From the NCBI GenBank assembly GCA_014874355.1, contig JACWAJ010000022.1, forward strand, positions 1-33,858: DNA of 33,858 nucleotides, written 5' to 3'. Under the pieces are notes generated by a model. That model made no database searches. It was not told the DNA's origin and was given only the letters and a program-made list of their open reading frames with translations. The position numbers and the translations under genes were made by a program. The DNA comes from a bacterium (GTDB lineage: Bacteria; Chloroflexota; Dormibacteria; Aeolococcales; Aeolococcaceae). Positions 18,239-26,730 of the stretch are shown in pieces. Each line of letters begins with the position of its first letter. The stretch's first letter is position 1.

Positions 18239-20448
18239 CCAGGGGCCACACGCTCCCACCCACCAGTAGCACCGGCGATGCCGAACTCGACGCCCTCTTT
18301 GGCAACGACCCGGAACTGCTGGCAACCGCCCGCCGGCTCAAGGCGGCAGCGCCAGAGCCCGTCCTCGACGGGCAATTCCGCAGCCGCCTACGAGCCCAGC
18401 TTGTGGATGAGGCGAAACGCCAGTTGAGCCCATCCCGCCGACACTGGTGGCACCGGCGCGGCGGCACGTTGCCGGCATTCGGTCTGCTCGGTGGCGGACT
18501 GGCTCTGGTGGCCGCAAGTCTGGTACTGATCCTCGGCTCCCCCAGCGCAGAACCCTTGCACGCACCCGCGGCAACGGCGGCGATTGCCAACAATCCGAGC
18601 ATCGATCCCGCGGAGGCCATCACCGTCAGCTTCAACCAGCCGATGGACAAGACCGCCGTCGTGGCCGGTCTCCACCTGCAGCCGGCAGCCGCCGTGACAA
18701 CCAACTGGCAAGGCAACACCCTGGTGGTGACGCCGCTGCACCCGCTGGCAGCAAACACCGCCTACACCGTCACGATCGATCAGGCGGCGGTGCGTTCGGT
18801 CAACGGAACGACCGCAACCGCAGCGGTCCGGTTCAGCTTCGGCACCGCGCCCACGCCGACACCCTCGCCCATACCGGCTCCGGCCGCGCCCCCAACGCTG
18901 GTTCCAACCCCTCTCGCCGGCCTCGGCTCGCCCGTGGTCCTGGGCTTCGACCAGCACGGCTCCGTAATCGTCAGTGGCCACCTCGACACCACGACATCGC
19001 CGGGTGATTCCGCCACCCCAGATATAAGCCCACCATCCAGTGCGACCCCAAGCGCCACACAGAGCGCAGTTGTCGCCAACGGCACCTACCGCCTCGCGGC
19101 TAACGCCACGCCGCAACGCATCGGTGATGCCGCCGGCGCTGTCGCCCACAGTCCCGACGGAGCCCATCTGGCCCTGGCGACCGTAGCGGAGGCCGGTTCT
19201 GGCAGCAGCATCTCCATAGCCAACCCAGACGGCAGCAATCCCAAACACCTGGCCGGCACCACAGACACGGCCATTGCGTTGACGTGGACATCGTCCACGA
19301 CCATCGAGGTCATCACTGCACAACGGATCGAGAGTTTCGATACCAACGGTAGTCACAGCGACGTTCTAACCGCGACCGCGGGCGAACATTTCACCGGCAT
19401 TGGAGCCGCCGGGGGCCGTTTCGTGGTCTCCGAGGCGAGCGACCATTCCCGTGTCACCGACCTCTTCTCCAAGACCAGTTGGGTGCTGCCCGATGCAGCA
19501 GCGGTGGTGTGGAGTGCCGACGGAACCACGTTGGCGTGGCGTAACGCATCGAACTCGCGAATCGTCGACATCGCCGACCTGGACCAACTCAGCCGGCCGG
19601 CCGGCCTGACACTGCCCGACAACGCCGGCAGCATCGGTGCCCTGGCGATCGACCACACCGGCACAGAGGTCGCCGTAGTTGACGACAGTACCCGGTTGTG
19701 GCTCCTCGGCACGAGTAGCGGCGCCGTCCTCGCCACCTTCCCCGGCCCGGTGGCGAGCGCCGGGTTCGCTCCTGACGCCGACCAAATCGTGCTCGTGGAC
19801 CGGGTAGGCAACGTCTCCACCAGCGCAATACCGGCACCACCGGCCGCACCGGCCAACGTCCCCGCAGAAGCGCTCACCCTCGCCAACAGCTTCGTCGCCG
19901 GTCAGATTCGAGGCGACTCCACAACGCTGCAACAACTCGTCGGCCCTGGAGTGGACGTCACCACACCCCGCGGGCTGAGCCGCGGCTTTGTCGTCTCCAT
20001 CGCGCCCAGCAACGGCAGAATGGAAGCGCAGGCTCGCCTCATAGTCGACCCGTCAGGCTCGCATGGCGCCACTGTCGCCGACGAGACGCTGACAATCGGA
20101 GCCGATTCGACGGGGATCTACCACGTTCTGGCGCTGCAAACTGGCCAGCTCAGCGATCAACCCTCTGGCCCGCATGTGATCCACGCCGGGCTGGGACGCG
20201 ACCCGTCAGTCGTCCGCGTCGCATTCGACAGCGACCTCGACGCCAGAACGGTCAGTGGCGCATTTGGCATCACCAGCGGACCGGCAAGCATTCCCGTGGT
20301 GGTCACGTATGACGCCACGTCGCGAACCGCCACCCTCACACTCCTGTCCCCCGCTGGCGCGGGCCTCACGCTATCGGTGGCAGCCTCACTGCGAGACATC
20401 AGCGGCCAGGCGCTCGCCCACTCGTATTCGGTGACGCTGACTTCCTGA
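18235..20448 (+). CDS. membrane-anchored protein with Ig-like and propeller-like domains, possible anti-sigma
   Basis: This 737-aa protein has a cytoplasmic N-terminus of about 75 residues, one membrane helix (about 79-100, FGLLGGGLALVAASLVLIL) and a large extracellular part. The latter begins with an SbsA-type Ig-like domain (about 115-205: ITVSFNQPMDK, LVVTPLHPLAANTAYTVTI). A Pro/Thr-rich linker, repeats such as VAHSPDGAHLALA and VVWSADGTTLAWR that resemble a beta-propeller, and a second Ig-like region near the C-terminus follow. It is translationally coupled to the ECF sigma gene, so it probably controls that sigma factor. The N-terminus lacks an obvious zinc anti-sigma HxxxCxxC motif. Confidence 0.72.
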   Translation: MTRGHTLPPTSSTGDAELDALFGNDPELLATARRLKAAAPEPVLDGQFRSRLRAQLVDEAKRQLSPSRRHWWHRRGGTLPAFGLLGGGLALVAASLVLILGSPSAEPLHAPAATAAIANNPSIDPAEAITVSFNQPMDKTAVVAGLHLQPAAAVTTNWQGNTLVVTPLHPLAANTAYTVTIDQAAVRSVNGTTATAAVRFSFGTAPTPTPSPIPAPAAPPTLVPTPLAGLGSPVVLGFDQHGSVIVSGHLDTTTSPGDSATPDISPPSSATPSATQSAVVANGTYRLAANATPQRIGDAAGAVAHSPDGAHLALATVAEAGSGSSISIANPDGSNPKHLAGTTDTAIALTWTSSTTIEVITAQRIESFDTNGSHSDVLTATAGEHFTGIGAAGGRFVVSEASDHSRVTDLFSKTSWVLPDAAAVVWSADGTTLAWRNASNSRIVDIADLDQLSRPAGLTLPDNAGSIGALAIDHTGTEVAVVDDSTRLWLLGTSSGAVLATFPGPVASAGFAPDADQIVLVDRVGNVSTSAIPAPPAAPANVPAEALTLANSFVAGQIRGDSTTLQQLVGPGVDVTTPRGLSRGFVVSIAPSNGRMEAQARLIVDPSGSHGATVADETLTIGADSTGIYHVLALQTGQLSDQPSGPHVIHAGLGRDPSVVRVAFDSDLDARTVSGAFGITSGPASIPVVVTYDATSRTATLTLLSPAGAGLTLSVAASLRDISGQALAHSYSVTLTS

Positions 20449-20567
20449 TCCCCACCATCCGGTGGCTGGGCAAGACGGTCGTGATAAATGTCGGGGGCAT
20501 CACCCGATAACGACAGCAGAACAAATAGTCTCTGGGCGTTCGGGCAGGCAGTCGATAGGGCCCCCTT

Positions 20568-21188
20568 TCAAGCCCAGACGAACAGTTCCGCCTCCACGGG
20601 AAGCAGGATCGTGTTGTCGAAGGTCGTCGAGTCTTGTAATGCCGTGATGCAGTGTTCTAGGACATGCCGGCGCTGCACTTCGGAAAGGCCGGTGTCGAGG
20701 TTGCGCTCGCCAATGAGCGCGGCGTAGAACTGCCGGGCCGAGTCGAAACGCGCGATGTCAAAGACGGGGGTCACGGTGCAGCCCGCCGGAACCGGTGCTA
20801 CCGGCGTCAACCCGAGGTCGGGCACTGACGTACCGACAGTTTCGAGTGCCGCCGCCGCAATGGCCTCGTGGACCGCCGCGGCGGTGAAGTGGACGGCGGC
20901 GACAACGCCACCTTTCGTGATTGCCCGCATTGCCGCAAGCGTGTCCGCCGGTGCCGCCTCGATGCCGAGTGTGCCAACTGCTACGGCCAACTCCGAAGAA
21001 CCTGGATCGGTTTTTGCCGTCACCGTCACACCGCGACCGAGTAGTTCTCCAGTCAGGACGCCACAATCCCCGTCCACCACGTAGACACAACGACCGCTGA
21101 CGTTACCCAGCGCGATCACAAGTTGCTCGGCAAAAGGCGCCAGCACGCGGTTTGCATAGGTAAGTCCGTAACCGGTCATTCCGATCAT
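20568..21188 (-). CDS. eroded SAM-methyltransferase-like protein in biotin-enzyme operon
   Basis: This 206-aa protein has the overall order of a class I methyltransferase: YANRVLAPFAEQLVIAL, then the glycine loop position VVDGDCGVLTGELLG, then MRAITKGGVVAAVHF as in the post-motif of UbiE-like enzymes. The SAM-binding motif (normally DxGxGxG) is changed to VDGDCGVLTG. The middle of the fold is short by several tens of residues. SAM binding is therefore doubtful. ATG 21188 overlaps the TGA of the biotin carboxylase gene. The frame is open upstream, inside that gene, but the overlap start is preferred. Role unknown. Confidence 0.55.
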   Translation of the reverse strand: MIGMTGYGLTYANRVLAPFAEQLVIALGNVSGRCVYVVDGDCGVLTGELLGRGVTVTAKTDPGSSELAVAVGTLGIEAAPADTLAAMRAITKGGVVAAVHFTAAAVHEAIAAAALETVGTSVPDLGLTPVAPVPAGCTVTPVFDIARFDSARQFYAALIGERNLDTGLSEVQRRHVLEHCITALQDSTTFDNTILLPVEAELFVWA

Positions 21189-22630
21189 CCGGTAGCCGTC
21201 ACGATCGCGGCCGCGATGGCGGCAGCGCGAGCGGGGTCTCGCAGCAAGCGCAGAAACGGTTTCTGGCGCTCCGCCCAAATATCCGCCACCGCAACGAGTT
21301 GTGGCCGCTCATCAATGAAGCGGGTCGTGTAGTTGCCATCAGCAAAGCCGGGATCGTCGAGAATCGCCAGGTGGTAGGCGATGTTGGTACGGATTCCTGT
21401 GATGACAAACTCGAGCAGCGCCCGCCGGCCACGGGCAATCGCCTGCCGGCGATCCTCCCCAAAGACGACAAGTTTGGCAACCATCGAGTCGTAGTGCGGA
21501 GATACCGTTCCGGGACTAAAGAGCGACGAATCGATCCGCACACCCGGGCCTGACGGCTCGTGGTATCCGGTCACCTGGCCGGGCGATGGCAGGAACCCCT
21601 TTTGGTAGTTCTCAGCGTTGATGCGGAATTCGATGGCATGCCCCCGCTGCACGATATCGTCCTGCGAAAACCGGAGCTTCTCCCCGGTGGCCACCCGGAT
21701 CTGCTCGACGACCAGGTCTATACCTGTAACCCATTCGGTTATGGGATGCTCGACTTGGAGGCGAGTGTTCATCTCGAGGAAGAAGAACTCGCCATGCGAG
21801 TAGATGAACTCGACGGTGCCAGCGTTGACGTAGCCGGCAGCCCGCGCCGCCCGGACCGCAGTCTCACCCATGCGGCGCCTCGTCGCTGCGTCGATGATCG
21901 GTGATGGCGACTCTTCGATGATTTTCTGGTGCCGGCGCTGGATGCTGCATTCACGTTCGCCCAAATGGACGACGTTCCCATGAGCGTCGGCAAGGATCTG
22001 GATTTCGATATGCCGAGGATCCTCGATATAGCGTTCCAAATAGATCGTCTCGTTGCCAAAAGCGCGCTTCGCAGTACTGCGCGCGGTCTCGATACCACTG
22101 CGAAACTCGGCCTCGTCGCGGGCCAAGCGCATGCCAATCCCACCGCCGCCGGCGGACGCCTTGATGAGCACGGGGTAACCCAGCGCAGCAGCGGCGGCCA
22201 CCGCTTGGTCGATGTCGTCCAGTGCGTCCGTGCCCGGAACCACCGGGACACCCGACTCCCGCATCCGCTGTCGCGCCGACAGTTTCTCGCCCATCATCGC
22301 CATCGCCTCGGGCGGAGGACCGATGAACACAATGTCGCGCTCGGCACAGGCACGCGCCAGTGCTTGATTCTCACTCAAGAATCCGTAGCCAGGATGGATG
22401 GCCTCCGCTCCCTGCGCCACCGCGACATCGAGGATCCGGTCGACAACCAGATAGGACTGCGACGGAGACGCGGGGCCGATTTCCACCGCCTCATCTGCAA
22501 GGGCTACAAACGCAGCTCCACGATCAACATCGCTGTGAACCGCCACAGTGGAGATGCCCATGTCGCGGCAGGCACGGATGATCCGCACCGCAATCTCGCC
22601 ACGATTGGCTACAAGCACCTTACTGAACAT
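21185..22630 (-). CDS. accC: biotin carboxylase subunit
   Basis: This subunit carboxylates the biotin on a carrier domain using ATP and bicarbonate. The 481-aa protein starts with FSKVLVANRGEIAVRIIRA (2-20). It has the ATP-grasp Gly-loop KASAGGGGIGMR (157-168), HIEIQILAD (207-215), GERECSIQRRHQKIIEE (224-240) and EMNTRLQVEHP (286-296), with all expected residues present. It is co-transcribed downstream of the carboxyltransferase/carrier gene (12-bp gap). The ATG has a weak AAGGG upstream. It could belong to an acetyl-, propionyl- or pyruvate-type enzyme; the neighbour points to a pyruvate carboxylase/oxaloacetate decarboxylase-type partner. The symbol accC is by family only. Confidence 0.93.
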   Translation of the reverse strand: MFSKVLVANRGEIAVRIIRACRDMGISTVAVHSDVDRGAAFVALADEAVEIGPASPSQSYLVVDRILDVAVAQGAEAIHPGYGFLSENQALARACAERDIVFIGPPPEAMAMMGEKLSARQRMRESGVPVVPGTDALDDIDQAVAAAAALGYPVLIKASAGGGGIGMRLARDEAEFRSGIETARSTAKRAFGNETIYLERYIEDPRHIEIQILADAHGNVVHLGERECSIQRRHQKIIEESPSPIIDAATRRRMGETAVRAARAAGYVNAGTVEFIYSHGEFFFLEMNTRLQVEHPITEWVTGIDLVVEQIRVATGEKLRFSQDDIVQRGHAIEFRINAENYQKGFLPSPGQVTGYHEPSGPGVRIDSSLFSPGTVSPHYDSMVAKLVVFGEDRRQAIARGRRALLEFVITGIRTNIAYHLAILDDPGFADGNYTTRFIDERPQLVAVADIWAERQKPFLRLLRDPARAAAIAAAIVTATG

Positions 22631-22642
22631 TGCTTCGCGCCC

Positions 22643-24439
22643 TTAGTCTATGTGGACAACCGGATCGCGCGGACTGACCACGGCACCCACTTCGACATAG
22701 ACATGCGACACCGTGCCCGCCTTGGTCGCGGTGATGTCGTTCTGCATCTTCATTGCCTCGAGGACGGCCACCACCTGGCCAAGTTCAACATTATCGCCAA
22801 CTTCGACCATAACCTTGAGTATGAGACCCTGCATCGGCGCCACCACGGTTCCCTCGCGGACCCTGTGCGTGTCTGAGGCGACTGCAGGAATGGCGGCGGT
22901 GGGATCTCCCGAGAGAGATCCCACTGCCGCTATGACACGAACGCTGTAGGACTGGCCGTCGACTTCAACTGTCAGATCGCGAGCCTCCGAGAGCGCAGCG
23001 GATTGCGAACCACTTGGCTCGCTTCCCAAGACAGGCTCGCTCGGAGTTTCATCCGCAGCCGGAAGCGTTCTGGCGACCGGTTCGTCCCCGAGGACCTCGA
23101 CGTCCGTCTCACCCCGGGCCAGCGCCAGCCACTCGCCCCCGAACAGTGCGTAACTCACGACTGCCGCATCGTCCGCTCCGAGAGCCTCGCGTTCCAGTTC
23201 GGCACGAGCAGCCTCAATCTGAGGATCGATCAAATCGGCAGGCCTGAGCGTGATCGGCTCCTCCCTGCCGTTGACACTGCGCAATACTCCAGCATCACTC
23301 GCAGTGGGTGGCCGGCCGTAGCGGCCAAGGCAGTAGTCCTTGACCTCATGGCTCAGTGTCGCGTAGCGGTCACCGTCGCACACGTTGTAGACCGCCTGTG
23401 TGGCGATTATTTCGGTGAGCGGCGTGATCAGCGGCGGATAACCCAGTTCAGCGCGAACGCGAGCCACCTCCTGCTCGACTTCCGAGATTCGCTCCACCGA
23501 GTCACGCTCACGCAGTTCGGTCAGGGCATGGCCCATGGCCGATGGCGGCAACAGCCCGCGCAGCGCCGACGTATCCAGCCGCATTGCCGTGGGGTCGACG
23601 ATGTCACCGTAATGCTGGAGAGCATCCTCCAACATGAGCGACGCCGTCACGATCGAGTCCAGGGCGAGACCGGTGTCGAACAGAGTCTCGCGGAGTGCCG
23701 TCACCACCGCCTCCGCAGCAGGGAAGGAAGCGCCACCGGCAAGTGGTGCAAGCGCAACATCCAGACGTGTCACACCGGCTTCAACTGCGGCCAGATAGGC
23801 GAAGTCGGCTTGGCCGGACTGCGCCGTGAAGGAAACCGCGAGCGGGAGTGACGTCGCGTCACGAATGCCGCGCGCCAATTCCGTGGCTCGCGCCACGCCG
23901 AGCACACCAAGCGGGTCGTGGAGACACAACGAGTCGTAACCGCGATCCGCAAGCGCTCGTGCCATCTCGATGACACGAGCTGACGCTTCTCCACCCGCGG
24001 TACTGAAAACAATGACACCCTCTGCATGCCGGGCCGTAGCGTGCACCGCGGTGAGACAGCGTTCCAGGTTGCGGATGTCATTGAGCGGGTCGTAGCAGCG
24101 GAAGATGTCAACCCCGGCATTGGCGGCCACACGCACAAAGACGTCGACGACATCATCGGCGACATGACGGTGGCCGACGAGAGCCTGGCCTCCGATGGTG
24201 GCCAGCAATGCCGTCGACTGAGCCACTTCGCGAATGGCGCGCAGGCGCTCAAAAGGGTTCTCCCCGAGGAAACGAAGTTGCGCTTCGAAGGTTGTGCCCC
24301 CGAAGACTTCGAGCGCGGCAAAGCCGCACGAGTCGAGGCGTTCGGCGACGGCAACGGCATGGCGCTGCCGCATCCGGCTCACCAACAACGCCTGCTGACC
24401 GGACCGCAGTGAGGTTTCCACAAGTTCGACGCCTGGCAT
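22643..24439 (-). CDS. carboxyltransferase/biotin carrier fusion with lost metal site
   Basis: This 598-aa protein is built like oxaloacetate decarboxylase alpha or pyruvate carboxylase subunit B. It has a carboxyltransferase barrel (about 1-290), a helical conserved domain (about 300-400, with LGYPPLITP and VKDYCLGRYGRPP), a linker rich in Glu, Pro and Ser, and a biotin carrier domain with EAMKMQN (K564, 34 residues from the end). In the barrel, the Asp of LRDGQQ is Ser13, the carbamylated Lys is His174 (LCLHDPLG), and the two metal-binding His of HTH are Ser203 and Thr205 (SFT). The substrate loop that normally reads IPGG is LPPS. The metal-dependent reaction should therefore be lost, although the carrier looks functional. 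ATG 24439 has a TAGAAT -10 eight bases upstream. Confidence 0.88.
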   Translation of the reverse strand: MPGVELVETSLRSGQQALLVSRMRQRHAVAVAERLDSCGFAALEVFGGTTFEAQLRFLGENPFERLRAIREVAQSTALLATIGGQALVGHRHVADDVVDVFVRVAANAGVDIFRCYDPLNDIRNLERCLTAVHATARHAEGVIVFSTAGGEASARVIEMARALADRGYDSLCLHDPLGVLGVARATELARGIRDATSLPLAVSFTAQSGQADFAYLAAVEAGVTRLDVALAPLAGGASFPAAEAVVTALRETLFDTGLALDSIVTASLMLEDALQHYGDIVDPTAMRLDTSALRGLLPPSAMGHALTELRERDSVERISEVEQEVARVRAELGYPPLITPLTEIIATQAVYNVCDGDRYATLSHEVKDYCLGRYGRPPTASDAGVLRSVNGREEPITLRPADLIDPQIEAARAELEREALGADDAAVVSYALFGGEWLALARGETDVEVLGDEPVARTLPAADETPSEPVLGSEPSGSQSAALSEARDLTVEVDGQSYSVRVIAAVGSLSGDPTAAIPAVASDTHRVREGTVVAPMQGLILKVMVEVGDNVELGQVVAVLEAMKMQNDITATKAGTVSHVYVEVGAVVSPRDPVVHID

Positions 24440-24447
24440 GGCGGGTG

Positions 24448-24453
24448 ATTCTA
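24448..24453 (-). promoter_or_regulatory. candidate -10 of leaderless carboxyltransferase gene
   Basis: On the minus strand TAGAAT ends eight bases before the ATG at 24439, and no ribosome site lies between. The box and spacing match the purB promoter. No convincing -35 is seen. It would drive the three-gene operon down to 20568. Confidence 0.45.
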
Positions 24454-24501
24454 ATCGGTTGAGTCTCACGCGAGTTCGTGGTGTGCCCTGCACACGGCGA
24501 G

Positions 24502-24530
24502 TTGACAACCGTGTATGCACGCACCATGCT
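24502..24530 (+). promoter_or_regulatory. candidate promoter of histone-like gene
   Basis: TTGACA (24502-24507) matches the -35 consensus. CATGCT (24525-24530) follows after 17 bp as a poor -10. The region lies about 100 bp upstream of the histone-like gene. Confidence 0.35.
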
Positions 24531-24631
24531 ATGCGCGTCCCGACAGTATCGGTGTGTTTTCACAACGTCCTGTCAGAAACACACAGAAGCGACGGCTTTA
24601 CAAGGACCGTCGCACAGGAGGCGCGTACGAT

Positions 24632-25183
24632 ATGCCCAGGACCAGCCGGAGAAGTGGCGGTCTCGACAAAGCCGTCAAGCGAACCGTCAAGCGAACCGTC
24701 AAGCGTGCATCGGCGTCGACATCGCGTCATGCCAGTACCAGTGGCGGCGAACTCTTGAAGGCCGTACACAGCCTCGTGCAAGCGCTGCCTGTCGCCGAAC
24801 TTGAGAAGCGTCTCAGCGGACTCGAGAAGGCCGTGGCCAAGTTGGAGTCGGACCTTCGTTCCGCCGCACACAAGGTTGGCCTAGCCGTCGCCAAGCGCAG
24901 TGCTACCAGAAAACCAGCAGCAGCCAAGCGCACGCCCGCGAAGCGCGCCACGGCCAAGCGTGCTACCGCCAAGCGTGCACCTGTGAAGCGCACAACCGTC
25001 AAGCGTGCCCCCGCAAAGCGTGCTCCCGCCAAGCGTGCACCTGTGAAGCGCACAACCGTCAAGCGCGCCACTGTCAAACGAGTTGCCGTCAAGCGTGCAC
25101 CCATCAAGCGCGTCGTGTCGCGTCGCGGGCGTCCGCGGAAGACCGCGCCCGTCAACGCAACGCCAATCTCGATTACAGGCTGA
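24632..25183 (+). CDS. histone H1-like Lys/Arg-repeat DNA-binding protein with AT-hook
   Basis: This 183-aa, very basic protein likely coats or compacts DNA. After a basic start (RTVKRTVKR) comes a short coiled-coil-like segment (about 55-82, VAELEKRLSGLEKAVAKLES). The C-terminal half is a five-residue repeat ending in KR (about 13 copies, residues 97-160, such as APAKR, TTVKR, ATAKR). An AT-hook, RGRPRK (165-170), follows. ATG 24632 is ten bases from AGGAGG (24616-24621). The DNA carries a 12-bp tandem repeat at 24674 and a 40-bp repeat (24966-25005 and 25026-25065), so the copy number could vary. It resembles actinobacterial and AlgP-type histone-like proteins in composition only. Confidence 0.82.
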   Translation: MPRTSRRSGGLDKAVKRTVKRTVKRASASTSRHASTSGGELLKAVHSLVQALPVAELEKRLSGLEKAVAKLESDLRSAAHKVGLAVAKRSATRKPAAAKRTPAKRATAKRATAKRAPVKRTTVKRAPAKRAPAKRAPVKRTTVKRATVKRVAVKRAPIKRVVSRRGRPRKTAPVNATPISITG

Positions 25184-25189
25184 TTTCAC

Positions 25190-25711
25190 TCAGTTCAAAG
25201 AGCCCTCGCCCATCGGCGAGGGCTCTTTCTTATTTTCGGACCTTGCCCTGGCCGGTGTGCGCACCATCGACGCGATATCAACGACACGATTACGGCCCTG
25301 TCCTTTGGCGGCATAGAGAGCCTCGTCTGCCAAACGGATTAGATCGTGCCCCGACGTGGTGTCTTGCGGGAAGTTCGCCAATCCAACGCTTGTAGAAAAG
25401 TGAAGTCGCTCTCTGCCCTTGCCGATGTCCACACGCATCCGCGCAACGGCAAGCCGGATCTTCTCCGCAACCAGCGCAGCCTCTGACGGCGACGTGTTCG
25501 ACGTCACCACGACGAACTCCTCGCCGCCATAGCGTGCGGCCAGGTCGGAGCGACGGGTACTGCCGGTCAAGACCGTGGCAAACGCGATGAGAGCAAGGTC
25601 GCCGGCAGGGTGGCCATGCTCGTCGTTGACACGCTTGAAGTGGAACGCCCCATTGTCGTCTGCGCCCTGGTCCTCGATGGCGACAATGTCACTCACGACA
25701 AGACTAACCAT
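25190..25711 (-). CDS. N-terminally truncated GGDEF-domain protein, possible remnant
   Basis: This 173-aa protein contains most of a diguanylate cyclase domain: HFKRVNDEHGHPAGD (24-38), an inhibitory-site RRSD (53-56), RYGGEEF (60-66), TSVGLANFP and LIRLADEALYAAKGQGRN. The first part of the domain, including DxLTGLxNRR and the Asp residues of DxDxFK (here GAFHFK), is missing or replaced, so c-di-GMP synthesis is doubtful. The last 13 or so codons read through the terminator hairpin of the convergent histone-like gene (NKKEPSPMGEGSLN). It may be a remnant or a c-di-GMP-binding protein. ATG 25709-25711 has a G-rich stretch upstream. Confidence 0.65.
   Translation of the reverse strand: MVSLVVSDIVAIEDQGADDNGAFHFKRVNDEHGHPAGDLALIAFATVLTGSTRRSDLAARYGGEEFVVVTSNTSPSEAALVAEKIRLAVARMRVDIGKGRERLHFSTSVGLANFPQDTTSGHDLIRLADEALYAAKGQGRNRVVDIASMVRTPARARSENKKEPSPMGEGSLN
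25197..25228. terminator. strong two-way terminator hairpin
   Basis: The arms AAAGAGCCCTCGCC (25197-25210) and GGCGAGGGCTCTTT (25215-25228) pair perfectly over 14 bp around a CATC loop. A T-rich run follows on the plus strand and A/T bases flank the minus side. It lies 14 bp after the histone-like stop and inside the 3' end of the convergent GGDEF frame. Confidence 0.9.
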
Positions 25712-25803
25712 AGCGTCCCCGCCCTCCGAACAGCATGCGGTACCACGTCTCGCCTACTCTGGCGGCACAAATCCGCACAACCCACTCCTTGGAGAATTTC
25801 CTC

Positions 25804-26730
25804 GTGAAGACGCTCGTCACCGGTGGCGCCGGGTTCATTGGGTCCACCCTCACTGACGCCCTGCTGGCCCGTGGGGACGATGTGGTGGTGGTCGACAACC
25901 TGTCCCGGGGGCGGCGCGAACGGGTCCGCCCCGAGGCACGCTTCGAACAACTGGACATCGTCAGCGATGACCTTCGCCACCTGGTCGGCGACGTGCGCCC
26001 CGAGGTGATCTTTCACCACGCCGCGCAGATCGATGTGCGCCGGTCGATTCGCGAGCCCATGTTCGACACGTACAGCAATGTCGTTGGCACCGTCAACCTC
26101 TTACAGGCCGCCGTGGATGCCGGCTGTCGCCGCGTCGTCTTCGCATCGAGCGGCGGCACCGTTTACGGTGAAACCGACGTACTTCCAACCCCGGAATCGC
26201 ATCCCTGCAGGCCCGAATCCATCTACGGCGCCGCCAAACTCGCAGGAGAGACGTATGGCCGCACGTTCGAGAAACTCCACGGCCTGGAGTTCGTCGCCCT
26301 GCGCTACGCCAATGTCTACGGCCCGCGCCAGGATCCCCACGGCGAAGCCGGAGTGGTGGCGATCTTCGCGAGACACCTCTTGCAGGGAGACAGGGCCGTC
26401 ATCAACGGAGATGGTCGCCAGACGCGCGACTACGTCTACGTGGACGATGTCGTCGCGGCCAACCTGGCCGCCATCAGCAGCGCAGTCGGGGCCTACAACA
26501 TCGGCACCGCCCAAGAGACCGATGTCAACCAGATCTACGCGAGCATTGCGCTAGCCTGCCACGTGGACGCTCCAGCCAGCCACGGCGAGGCTAAACCCGG
26601 AGAACAGCAACGCTCATGCCTGGACTTCAGTCTTGCGGCTCAAAAGCTCGGTTGGAAACCGGAGTTCTCCATCCAGCAGGGCATCGAGCGAACCGTGGAC
26701 TTCTTTCGCCCTACTTGTACCGAAACGTAA
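25804..26730 (+). CDS. NAD-dependent sugar epimerase/dehydratase (GalE-like)
   Basis: This 308-aa protein is an extended short-chain dehydrogenase. It has the NAD loop TGGAGFIGS (6-14), D31 at the end of strand 2, HHAAQ (71-75), SSGGTVYGE (115-123) and the catalytic YGAAK (Y141, K145). UDP-glucose 4-epimerase is the nearest well-known family, but the substrate may be another nucleotide sugar. GTG 25804 is preceded by GGAG and gives the exact family N-terminus [11 protein letters not shown]. Its 3' end overlaps the infA stop region by 20 bp on the opposite strand. Confidence 0.9.
   Translation: MKTLVTGGAGFIGSTLTDALLARGDDVVVVDNLSRGRRERVRPEARFEQLDIVSDDLRHLVGDVRPEVIFHHAAQIDVRRSIREPMFDTYSNVVGTVNLLQAAVDAGCRRVVFASSGGTVYGETDVLPTPESHPCRPESIYGAAKLAGETYGRTFEKLHGLEFVALRYANVYGPRQDPHGEAGVVAIFARHLLQGDRAVINGDGRQTRDYVYVDDVVAANLAAISSAVGAYNIGTAQETDVNQIYASIALACHVDAPASHGEAKPGEQQRSCLDFSLAAQKLGWKPEFSIQQGIERTVDFFRPTCTET

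Noticed and set aside
20449-20567. Terminator between the convergent genes ending at 20448 and 20568
   Set aside because: Only weak 5-bp stems (20452-20465 and near 20490) are present, with no T-run.
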